Source: Streptomyces sp. NBC_00193 (GTDB lineage Bacteria > Actinomycetota > Actinomycetes > Streptomycetales > Streptomycetaceae). From it: 64,000 nucleotides of DNA. A model generated the notes under the pieces. The model made no database searches. It was not told the DNA's origin and saw only the letters and a program-made list of their open reading frames with translations. Below, one piece after another: positions 17,296 to 26,418 of this stretch. Both the position numbers and the translations under genes were made by a program. The DNA lies in the NCBI RefSeq assembly GCF_026342735.1, contig NZ_JAPEMM010000001.1, forward strand, positions 3,906,001 to 3,970,000, in the 5' to 3' direction. Numbering within the stretch: the stretch's first letter is position 1; every line of letters starts with the position of its first letter.

Positions 17296-17922
17296 ATGCG
17301 TTCCTTCCGCATGCCCAGAACCAAGCGCGCCGCCGCCACGGCGACCGCCGCCACCGTCGGCCTCGGAGTCGTCGCCGCCCTCGCGCTCGTCACGGCCCCC
17401 ACGGCCAGCAGCCACGGGTACACCGACACCCCGATCAGCCGCCAGAAGCTCTGTGCCAACAGGACCGTGTCCGACTGCGGCCCCATCCAGTGGGAGCCCC
17501 AGAGCGTCGAGGGCCTCAAGGGCTTCCCCGCGGCCGGTCCCGCCGACGGCCGCATATGTGCGGGCAACCACTCGGAGTTCGCGCAGCTCGACGACCCGCG
17601 CGGCGGCGCCTGGCCGGCCACCCCGGTGACCAGCGGGCAGAGCTACAGCTTCCGCTGGCAGTTCACCGCGAACCACTCCACCACCGACTTCCGGTACTAC
17701 GTCACCAAGAACGGCTGGGACTCCACCAAGCCGCTCACCCGCGCCGCCCTCGACCCGCAGCCCTTCCTCACGGTCGCCTACAACGGCGCCCGCCCCGCCA
17801 TGACCACCGTCCACCAGGGCACCATGCCGAGCGGCAAGACCGGCCGGCACCTGATCCTCGCCGTGTGGACCGTCAACGACACCCCGATGGCCTTCTACTC
17901 CTGCTCCGACGTCCAGTTCTGA
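17296..17922 (+). CDS. AA10 lytic chitin monooxygenase (chitin-binding protein)
   Basis: The 208-residue precursor has a signal peptide of 39 residues cut at TASS|H, so the mature protein begins with His40. With His127 (QFTANHST) this gives the copper histidine brace of AA10 LPMOs. Four cysteines in NRTVSDCG, RICAG, KLCAN and YSCSD fit the family disulfides. It is a single-domain enzyme with no CBM, secreted to oxidatively cut crystalline chitin and help the chitinase at 23479. AAGGAG lies upstream of ATG 17296. It is predicted to be under DasR control through the dre cluster. Confidence 0.92.
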   Translation: MRSFRMPRTKRAAATATAATVGLGVVAALALVTAPTASSHGYTDTPISRQKLCANRTVSDCGPIQWEPQSVEGLKGFPAAGPADGRICAGNHSEFAQLDDPRGGAWPATPVTSGQSYSFRWQFTANHSTTDFRYYVTKNGWDSTKPLTRAALDPQPFLTVAYNGARPAMTTVHQGTMPSGKTGRHLILAVWTVNDTPMAFYSCSDVQF

Positions 17923-17950
17923 CCACCGGCTCCCCGCCCGACGTTCATTT

Positions 17951-17965
17951 CTGACGGAACGTCAG
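17951..17965. promoter_or_regulatory. Palindrome CTGACGGAACGTCAG before acyl-CoA synthetase gene
   Basis: CTGACG and CGTCAG form a perfect 6-bp inverted repeat with a 3-bp spacer, ending 15 bp before the ATG. Its form is typical of TetR-family operators in actinobacterial lipid genes. No TetR gene is in the window, so the regulator would act from elsewhere. Confidence 0.55.
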
Positions 17966-17980
17966 CTATCCTCCGGCGGC

Positions 17981-19654
17981 ATGCGGACGACGACACCCGA
18001 AACCGTCGCGGAGCTCATCGCGAGCCAATGGGGCGACCACCGGCCCGGTCTGAAGTACGCCGACGGCGTCCTCAGCCACCACCGGACCGCCCGGGAGGCC
18101 GCGGCGCGCGCCGCGCTCCTCGTCGACCTGCTGCCGCCGGGGGCGGAGCCGCACATCGGGGTGCTGCTCGACAACACTCCCGAGTTCCCGTTCTGGCTCG
18201 GCGCGGCGGCCCTCGCCGGGGCCGCCGTCGCCGGGATCAACCCCACCCGACGCGGCCCCGAGCTGGCCCGCGACATCCTGCACACCGACTGCCGGATCCT
18301 GGTGACCGAGCGGACCCACCTGCCGCTCCTGCGCGGCCTCGACCTGCCCGGCGTACGCCTCCTCGTCACGGACACCGACGAATACGAGGCCCTGCTCGCC
18401 CGGTACGCGGGCGCGAAGCCCGGCGACGCGACGCTCGGCCCCGGCCCGACCCCGTCCTCCCGGCTGCTCCTCTACTTCACCTCCGGCTCCACCGGAGCCC
18501 CCAAGGCCGCCATCTGCACCCAGGGCCGCCTGGCCGGCGCCGGGGCTTCGCTCGCACGTCACTTTTCGGTCACCCCGGACGACGTCCACTACATCTGCAT
18601 GCCCCTCTTCCACGGCAACGCCGTCATCGCCGACTGGCTGCCCGCCCTCGCGGGCGGGGCCGCCGTGGCCCTGCGCCGCCGCTTCTCGGCCTCCGCGTTC
18701 CTGGACGACGTACGGGCCTACGAGGCGACGTACTTCACCTACGTAGGCCGCGCGGTGCAGTACCTCCTCGCCACCCCGCCCCGCCCGGACGACCGCGAGC
18801 ACACCCTGCGCCTCGGCTTCGGCACCGAGGCGGGCGCCGTCGACGCGGCGCGCTTCGCCGAACGCTTCGGGGTCCGCCTCGTCGAGGGCTACGGGGCCAC
18901 CGAGGGCGGCGCCTCCGTCCAGCGCACCCCCGACACCCCGCCCGGCGCCCTGGGCCGGGCCGGTGCGGGCGACGACCTGGCCGTCATCGACCCGGAGACG
19001 GGCCTCGAGTGCCCGCCGGCCGTGCTCGACCCGCAGGGCCGCCTGCTCAACGGCGCCGAGGCCATCGGCGAGCTGGTCAACAAGGGCCGCAGCCTCTTCG
19101 AGGGCTACTGGCGCAACCCCGACGCGGAGGCCGCCCGCACCCGCGACGGCTGGTACTGGACCGGGGACCTCTTCTTCCGCGACCCCGACGGCTTCCTCTA
19201 CTTCGCCGGCCGCACCGACGACCGGCTGCGCGTCGACAGCGAGAACCTGGCCGCGGCCGTGATCGAGAACATCCTGGCCCGCTGGACGCGGGCGGCCGCG
19301 GTCGCCGTGTACGCCGTACCGGACGAGGTGGCGGGCGACCAGGTCATGGCCGCCGTGGCCCTGCGCGAGGGGGCCGTCTTCTCCCCGCAGGGGTTCGCGT
19401 CCTTCCTCGCCGCCCAGCCCGACCTCGGCACGAAGATGGCCCCGCGCTACGTACGCGTCGTCGGCGCCATGCCGACCACGGCGACCAACAAGGTCCACCG
19501 GGTCTCCCTGCGCAGCGAGGCCTTCCGGACCACCGACCCGGTCTGGTGGCGGCCGCGCGGCGAGGACGCGTACCGGCGGCTGGAGGCGGAGGACCTGGCG
19601 GGGCTCCTGGCCGCCTACGAGACCCAGGGGCGGGCCGACCTGCTGGGCCGCTGA
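17981..19654 (+). CDS. Acyl-CoA synthetase / AMP-dependent ligase
   Basis: The 557-residue adenylate-forming enzyme has the ATP loop YFTSGSTGAPKAA, GYGATEGG (A5), WTGDLFFRD (A7), FAGRTDDRLRVDSENL (A8) and the catalytic-lysine region PTTATNKVHR (A10). It activates a carboxylic acid, probably a medium or long chain fatty acid, to its CoA thioester through an acyl-adenylate. ATG 17981 is taken. No other lipid gene is adjacent, so the substrate is open. The palindrome just upstream suggests TetR-type control. Confidence 0.85.
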   Translation: MRTTTPETVAELIASQWGDHRPGLKYADGVLSHHRTAREAAARAALLVDLLPPGAEPHIGVLLDNTPEFPFWLGAAALAGAAVAGINPTRRGPELARDILHTDCRILVTERTHLPLLRGLDLPGVRLLVTDTDEYEALLARYAGAKPGDATLGPGPTPSSRLLLYFTSGSTGAPKAAICTQGRLAGAGASLARHFSVTPDDVHYICMPLFHGNAVIADWLPALAGGAAVALRRRFSASAFLDDVRAYEATYFTYVGRAVQYLLATPPRPDDREHTLRLGFGTEAGAVDAARFAERFGVRLVEGYGATEGGASVQRTPDTPPGALGRAGAGDDLAVIDPETGLECPPAVLDPQGRLLNGAEAIGELVNKGRSLFEGYWRNPDAEAARTRDGWYWTGDLFFRDPDGFLYFAGRTDDRLRVDSENLAAAVIENILARWTRAAAVAVYAVPDEVAGDQVMAAVALREGAVFSPQGFASFLAAQPDLGTKMAPRYVRVVGAMPTTATNKVHRVSLRSEAFRTTDPVWWRPRGEDAYRRLEAEDLAGLLAAYETQGRADLLGR

Positions 19655-19729
19655 AGGCCGGTTTCGCCGCGGATCCGGAAGCGGTTTTGAGCACTCCGGA
19701 GGAGCAGGTAGTATTTTCTCTGTCAGCAG

Positions 19730-19803
19730 GCGCCGCTAGCTCAGTTGGTTAGAGCAGCTGACTCTTAATCAGCGGGTCCGGGGTTCGAGTCCCTGGCGGC
19801 GCA
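19730..19803 (+). tRNA. tRNA-Lys (anticodon CTT), copy 2
   Basis: The sequence is identical over all 74 nt to copies 1 and 3 but on the plus strand. The anticodon loop is CTCTTAA and no CCA is encoded. The upstream flank differs from that of the other copies except for a few bases next to the acceptor stem. Confidence 0.97.
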
Positions 19804-19809
19804 CCTGTC

Positions 19810-19854
19810 CTTCGGGCGGTTTCCGGTTTCACCGGGAACCGCCCGAAGTGTTTT
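19810..19854 (+). terminator. Terminator of tRNA-Lys copy 2
   Basis: CTTCGGGCGGTTTCC (19810-19824) pairs with GGGAACCGCCCGAAG (19834-19848), with one G-U pair, and is followed by TGTTTT. Confidence 0.85.
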
Positions 19855-19885
19855 CCGGGCCGGTCGGCCCCGCCGCCCGCCCCCC

Positions 19886-20644
19886 TCAGAGGGTGAGCGA
19901 CAGCAGCAGCGGCGCGGCCTTGCGGTTCAGCACGTCGGCCGCGGCCCGCAGCCGGTGGGCGTGTTCCACGGGCAGCGACAGCGCCAGGCAGCCCACCGAG
20001 GCTCCCGCGGTGATCGGGACGGCCGCGCAGACCGTGCCGACGGCGTACTCCTGCAGATCGAGCGTGGGCACCGTGGCCGGCTGGCTGTCCAGCTTCGAGA
20101 AGAGGATCCGCTCGTTCACGATGGTCTTCGACGTCAGCCGGGCGATCTTGTGCCGGGACAGGTGGTCGCGCCGCCCGTCCAGGTCGAGCTGGGTCAGCAG
20201 GCACTTGCCGACCGCGCTGGCGTGCGCCGCCGAGCGGAAGTCGACCCACTCGTGGACCTTGGGGGTGCGCGGACTGTCCGCGAACTGCGTGATCCGGACC
20301 TCGCCGTCCACGTACCGGCTGATGTAGACCGCGGCTCCGACGGAGTCCCGGAGCCGGTCCAGGGTGTCCTGGAGCTTGTCCTGCAGCGCCTGCTGGCGGT
20401 CGACGCCGGAACCGAGGAGGACGAGCGAGTCCCCTATGGCGTAGGCGCCGTCGGACACCTGCAGTACGTACCCCTCCCGGCGCAGCATGAGGAGCATGGG
20501 GGCGAGATGGACCGCGGGCAGGCCGGTCTCACGCGCGATCTGTACGTCGGTCACGCCGCCGGTATGGCGGGCGACCGTTTCGAGTACGCGCAGGGCGTAC
20601 TGCACCGAGTGGAACGGCGCGGTCGGCTCGGGCTTCAGCGCCAC
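19886..20644 (-). CDS. IclR-family transcriptional regulator
   Basis: The 252-residue regulator has an N-terminal winged helix (VQYALRVLETVARHTGGVTDVQ, recognition helix near ARETGLPAVHLAPML) and a C-terminal IclR effector domain with AVGKCLLTQL and a closing CLALSLPV strand. IclR proteins bind small metabolites and either repress or activate adjacent genes. It is divergent from the luciferase-like gene at 20884 across 239 bp, which is the natural candidate target. The ligand is unknown. Confidence 0.85.
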   Translation of the reverse strand: MALKPEPTAPFHSVQYALRVLETVARHTGGVTDVQIARETGLPAVHLAPMLLMLRREGYVLQVSDGAYAIGDSLVLLGSGVDRQQALQDKLQDTLDRLRDSVGAAVYISRYVDGEVRITQFADSPRTPKVHEWVDFRSAAHASAVGKCLLTQLDLDGRRDHLSRHKIARLTSKTIVNERILFSKLDSQPATVPTLDLQEYAVGTVCAAVPITAGASVGCLALSLPVEHAHRLRAAADVLNRKAAPLLLSLTL

Positions 20645-20883
20645 GGTTTCCCCCTAGCAGGTTGTTACCGCTTGCTCTCACACGATAGCCATCAAGAGGG
20701 CCGTGTGGAGCGCCTGTTGGTGAGATTGATGGCTCAATCACACCGGTCTGCCTGGATCTACTCCAGAGGCATATGCCAAGGTCATGGGTGGTGTCCGAGA
20801 GTGCCGGGAATGCCCGGACCGGCCGCGCGGTTCGGGTTCTTCGTAGGGACGAAGACGGACGGGCGAGCGGAGCGGGAGAGACG

Positions 20884-22020
20884 ATGAGTGACACGGGAGA
20901 CGCGGGGGACGCTGGACGACGGGGAGACGTCCGTCCGGGCGACGGTTCGGGAACCCACGAGATCCACGGGACGGCCCTCGGCCGGGCGCCCGTACCGCTC
21001 TCCGTGCTCGACCTCGTCACCGTCGGCGCGGGCAGCACCGCCCACGCCTCCCTGCGCACCAGCGTCGACATCGCCCGGCTCGCAGAGTCCCGCGGCTACC
21101 ACCGCCACTGGGTCGCCGAACACCACTCCATGCCCGGGGTCGCCAGCTCCTCCCCGGCCGTGATCCTGGCCCACCTCGCCGCCCACACCTCCCGGATACG
21201 CCTCGGCTCGGGCGGGGTGATGCTGCCCAACCACGCCCCGCTCGCCATCGCCGAGCAGTTCGGCACCCTGGAGGCCCTGGCCCCGGGCCGGATCGACCTC
21301 GGCCTCGGCCGGGCACCCGGCACCGACGGGCAGACGGCCGCCGCGCTGCGCGGGGCCGGGCGACGGGACGAGGCCGTGGACGAGTTCCCCCGGCAGCTCG
21401 CGGAGCTGATCCGCTTCCTCGACGACGACTTCCCCGACGGGCACCCGTACGCCCGCGTGCACGCCGTGCCGGGCCCCGTGCAGGGCCCCGCCGGGCGGCC
21501 TCCGGTGTGGCTGCTCGGCTCCTCCGGCTTCAGCGCCCGCCTCGCCGGCGGACTCGGGCTGCCCTTCGCCTACGCGCACCACTTCTCCCCGGCCGGGACC
21601 CTGCCCGCCCTCGACCTCTACCGGCAGTCCTTCCGCCCCTCGGCCGTCCTGGACGCCCCGTACGCCGTCATCGGTGTCGCGGCCCTCGCCGCCGACACCG
21701 CCGCGGAGGCCCGCGCGCAGGTGCTGACCGGCGCGCTGTCGATGCTCCGGCTGCGCAGCGGACGCCCCGGGCTGGTCCCGACGCCCGAGGAGGCGGCCGC
21801 GTACCCGTACACGCCGCTGGAGCGGGAGTTCGTGGACGACCGGCTCGCGAGCGTGGTCCACGGCACCCCCGACGAGGTCACCGCGGGCCTGGACGACCTG
21901 GCGAAGCGGACGGGCGCGGACGAGATGATGCTGACCGCCAACGCCCACGCGGGGGAGGCCCGCCTCCGCTCGTACGCCCTCGTCGCGGACGCGTACGGCA
22001 TGCCGGACCTCGCCGCCTGA
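20884..22020 (+). CDS. LLM-class flavin-dependent oxidoreductase
   Basis: The 378-residue protein is of the bacterial luciferase superfamily group-1 type: SVLDLVTVGAG, then HWVAEHHSMPGVASSSP, the loop SGGVMLPNHAPLAIAEQFGT and LGLGRAPGTD. The fold is a TIM barrel that uses reduced FMN or F420. ATG 20884 follows GGAGAGACG. The first 35 residues are Gly/Asp-rich and probably flexible. Substrate is unknown; the divergent IclR protein may regulate it. Confidence 0.85.
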   Translation: MSDTGDAGDAGRRGDVRPGDGSGTHEIHGTALGRAPVPLSVLDLVTVGAGSTAHASLRTSVDIARLAESRGYHRHWVAEHHSMPGVASSSPAVILAHLAAHTSRIRLGSGGVMLPNHAPLAIAEQFGTLEALAPGRIDLGLGRAPGTDGQTAAALRGAGRRDEAVDEFPRQLAELIRFLDDDFPDGHPYARVHAVPGPVQGPAGRPPVWLLGSSGFSARLAGGLGLPFAYAHHFSPAGTLPALDLYRQSFRPSAVLDAPYAVIGVAALAADTAAEARAQVLTGALSMLRLRSGRPGLVPTPEEAAAYPYTPLEREFVDDRLASVVHGTPDEVTAGLDDLAKRTGADEMMLTANAHAGEARLRSYALVADAYGMPDLAA

Positions 22021-22033
22021 GCCGCCCGCCCGG

Positions 22034-23149
22034 TCACAGGCCGGGGATCCCGGCCCGCCGCATGTGCAGTTCGGAGCGGACCAGTTCGAGGAGACGGCCG
22101 GTCCAGTTGCGGCCCTGGCCGGCGTTGGATCCCCAGAAGGCCGAGTCGATGTCCTCGTAGATCAGGGTGGCATCACCCGTCGCCAGCAGGATGTCGGCCA
22201 GCTCGGGATGCTGGTCGTACTTGGCGCGCAGCAGGCCGGCCATGACGGCGGCCCGGACGTGCTCCCAGCCCTCGCGGCGCGGTGTCGCGACCGCGAGGTC
22301 CCGCGCCGCGGAAGGGGTGGCCGCGGCCGCGATCGCGGCGCGGGCCTCCGGCCGAGCGGCCGACAGGGCCCAGTAGGCATGGGAGACCGAGGGGTATTCG
22401 GCCTTGTCCACCGTGATGGGGGCGGGGTATGCGTTGTGCAGTCCGAGCCGACCGGGTTCGGCCACCGGATCGTTCGGCATCCAGGAATGAACGTGGACCG
22501 CCGGAGCGTACGACGTCACGGGTCCGTCTGCGGAAGCGCGCACCCGCAACTCCGCCAGCCGGTCGGCCTGCTGCTCGAAGTGCGCGACGGCCCTCTCGTA
22601 CGCTTCCTGCGTGACCGGCGGGTCCGCCGCCAGGTACGTCCGGCCCCCGGGGCCGGCCACCAGGACCCGCAGGTTCCAGTCCTTGCTGTCCATGTCACCC
22701 ATTGCACGGCGCCGTGAGACCGGCACGGCCAGGAACGCGGCCCGGGCCGCGGCCCTGTTCTCCTCCGTCCGGTCGGCGAGGAAGGCCCTGACGGCGGCCA
22801 TGCAGCGACCCGCCGAGTCGGGCCGCTCGTTCAGCCGGTCGACGGTGTCGCGGACTTCGGCGATCAGCAGGTCGGGGGTGAGCTGGTTCCGGGGCTCACC
22901 GAACGTCCAGCGTGCCAGGCCGTGGATGGCCGCCGGGGCACCCTCCGGGAGGGTGGTGGCCACCCAGCCGGACCGTACCTTCTCCTCGAACTCCTCGAGG
23001 GTTACCAGGCCCCAGCAGTCGACGAGCCCGTCGGCGTAGATGAAGAGGTCGGTCAGGAAGTAGCGGCCGTTGCGGATGAAGGCGGGCCGCCAAGTGCCGG
23101 GTATGTGGACGCCGTCCACGATGCGATGGGTGGTTCGCCTGTTGATCAT
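22034..23149 (-). CDS. NADAR-domain protein with uncharacterised N-terminal domain
   Basis: The 371-residue protein carries a NADAR (YbiA-like) domain from about residue 235: NAYPAPITVDKAEYPSVSHA, then VMAGLLRAKYDQHPELADIL, TGDATLIYEDIDSAFWG and a closing GRNWTGRLLELVR. NADAR enzymes cleave N-glycosidic bonds; some remove ADP-ribose from guanine bases and act as antitoxins to DarT-like toxins, others act in riboflavin salvage. The first 230 residues begin VDGVHIPGTWRPAFIRNGRY and form one or two conserved domains that I cannot name. ATG 23149 has only a weak ribosome site. No toxin gene is adjacent. Confidence 0.75.
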   Translation of the reverse strand: MINRRTTHRIVDGVHIPGTWRPAFIRNGRYFLTDLFIYADGLVDCWGLVTLEEFEEKVRSGWVATTLPEGAPAAIHGLARWTFGEPRNQLTPDLLIAEVRDTVDRLNERPDSAGRCMAAVRAFLADRTEENRAAARAAFLAVPVSRRRAMGDMDSKDWNLRVLVAGPGGRTYLAADPPVTQEAYERAVAHFEQQADRLAELRVRASADGPVTSYAPAVHVHSWMPNDPVAEPGRLGLHNAYPAPITVDKAEYPSVSHAYWALSAARPEARAAIAAAATPSAARDLAVATPRREGWEHVRAAVMAGLLRAKYDQHPELADILLATGDATLIYEDIDSAFWGSNAGQGRNWTGRLLELVRSELHMRRAGIPGL

Positions 23150-23478
23150 CCCGTGATTCTGCCGCCGCCGTGGACCCTCCCGGAAGGGTTCACGGGTGTA
23201 CAGCGAACCCGGAGGGCCACGCGCGGGCCTACATCCGGAGTTTGGCTGGTTTGTTGCCGAAACCTTGCCAGGGCATGAATGAAGGCAGCCTTAAATCGCT
23301 CGTCACGGCGGGTGGCGCGTGATTTTTGGTGGGGGTCCACGTCGCTGACGTGGGGTTCTGGGTTGCGAGTGGTCTAGTCCTTCTTTGGTCCAAACCATTG
23401 ACTCGGGCCCGGAGTGATCGCTATCACTATCCCCACCTGAAGTCTTGCCTTCCCCTCCCACTTCCCCGGAGGCAGTTC
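23150..23478 (+). promoter_or_regulatory. Chitinase promoter region with two dre sites
   Basis: This 329-bp gap holds GGTCTAGTCC at 23372-23381 and GGTCCAAACC at 23388-23397, the paired 12-bp-type direct repeats of Streptomyces chitinase promoters and a predicted DasR target. GGAGG before ATG 23479 is the ribosome binding site. The part nearer the NADAR gene shows no recognisable feature. Confidence 0.75.
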
Positions 23479-25185
<1,707 letters not shown>

Positions 25186-25212
25186 TCCCCCCACCCCGCG
25201 CCGAGCGCCGGT

Positions 25213-25246
25213 AGCCCCCGTCCCCTCCTCCCAGGGGGCGGGGGCT
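25213..25246 (+). terminator. Terminator after chitinase gene
   Basis: AGCCCCCGTCCCC (25213-25225) pairs with the GGGG-CGGGGGCT side ending at 25246, with a loop of about 8 nt. It is followed by GCTGTGTG rather than a U tract. Confidence 0.7.
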
Positions 25247-25349
25247 GCTGTGTGACATGGTTGCGGGATTCCCCGTACCGGAACGTGTGCCGGTCGCTAC
25301 GCTCGGCGACGAGTTGGATCCGCACGCGTCCTCATGGGGGTGACCGCCC

Positions 25350-26198
25350 ATGGTCAACATCCGCGCTCTCGATCCCAGCGCCTCGCCGCTGGACTACTAC
25401 GCCTACGAGCTGTGCCGCCTGCGCGAGGCAGCCGGGCTGAAACAGGCGCAGCTGGGCGACATCATCTACTGCTCGGGCTCGCTGATCGGCATGATCGAGA
25501 ACACGAAACGGGTGCCGACCCGCGACTTCTCCGAGCGGCTTGACGCTGCGCTGGGTACGGATGGCCACTTCTCCCGCCTGGTGGGGCTCGTCCTACGGAG
25601 CCAGCTACCGAGCTGGTTCCAGGCCTACGCCGAGATGGAGGTGCGGGCGACGCGCATCTCCTCGTTCCAGCCGCAGTTGGTGTACGGGCTCTTGCAGACC
25701 GAGGCGTACGCGCGGGCGGTCCTCCAAGCGGGGTGGGGTGAGAAGCTCGATGAGGCCGTGGCCGCGAGGATGGAACGGCAGCGCATCCTGCACAGGGAGC
25801 GCCCTCCGCTTGTCTGGGTGATCCTGGACGAGGCAGTGTTGCACCGCCCCTTCGGCAGCCGCGAAATCATGCGGGAGCAACTGGATCGACTGTTGGAATT
25901 TCGGTACCGGCGTGACGTAGGGATCCAAATTCTCCCGTTCAGCGCTGGACAACACCCGGCCACGGTAGGGGCGTTCAACGTCCTCAGGTTCGATGGCGAC
26001 CCGGATATCGTCTATGCCGAGAGCTACGGCTCGGCCAACGTGACGGCAAATCCTGAGACGACCAGCGACTGTGCTCATCGCTACGATCATCTGCAGGCCG
26101 CGGCGCTCTCCGTGGAGGATTCGGCGGCGTTGATTGTTCGCGTACGGGAGGAACGTTATGGGGACCACGCAGGACCTGACGGGCGCGCAGTGGCGTAA
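25350..26198 (+). CDS. XRE-family regulator with DUF5753 domain
   Basis: The 282-residue protein has an N-terminal helix-turn-helix at about 18-70 (LCRLREAAGLKQAQLGDIIY, CSGSLIGMIENTKR) and a C-terminal DUF5753 domain with FQAYAEMEVRATRISSFQPQ and VQILPFSAGQ-like strands. This is the very common Streptomyces regulator type that is paired with a DUF397 protein; some pairs control development or antibiotic production. The 3' end overlaps the DUF397 gene by 41 bp. The third codon positions are less GC-rich than in neighbours (for example 25880-25960), which hints at recent acquisition. Confidence 0.88.
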   Translation: MVNIRALDPSASPLDYYAYELCRLREAAGLKQAQLGDIIYCSGSLIGMIENTKRVPTRDFSERLDAALGTDGHFSRLVGLVLRSQLPSWFQAYAEMEVRATRISSFQPQLVYGLLQTEAYARAVLQAGWGEKLDEAVAARMERQRILHRERPPLVWVILDEAVLHRPFGSREIMREQLDRLLEFRYRRDVGIQILPFSAGQHPATVGAFNVLRFDGDPDIVYAESYGSANVTANPETTSDCAHRYDHLQAAALSVEDSAALIVRVREERYGDHAGPDGRAVA

Positions 26199-26418
26199 GT
26201 CCACCTACAGCGGTGGGACCGGCGGCGACTGCGTCGAGTGTGCCCCCCTCGGCGCGACCGCCTGGCGCAAGGCTTCGTACAGCGGGACCACCGGCGGCGA
26301 GTGCGTCGAGATCGCCCCTCAGCCCAGCCGGGTTGCCGTCCGTGACTCGAAGCGTCCCGACGGGCCCGCCTTCACCATCGCGCCCGAGGCGTTCGGAGCC
26401 TTCGTCCGGAGTCTCTGA
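26158..26418 (+). CDS. Double DUF397 protein
   Basis: The 86-residue protein contains the DUF397 start motif twice: WRKSTYSGGTGGDCVEC at 11-27 and WRKASYSGTTGGECVEI at about 35-51. One shared C-terminus follows, with DSKRPDGPAFTI and AFGAFVRSL. The usual form has one copy. It is translated from inside the XRE gene with GGAGG before ATG 26158. DUF397 proteins are presumed antagonists of the adjacent XRE regulator. The last 100 bp are antisense to the FAD gene. Confidence 0.87.
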   Translation: MGTTQDLTGAQWRKSTYSGGTGGDCVECAPLGATAWRKASYSGTTGGECVEIAPQPSRVAVRDSKRPDGPAFTIAPEAFGAFVRSL

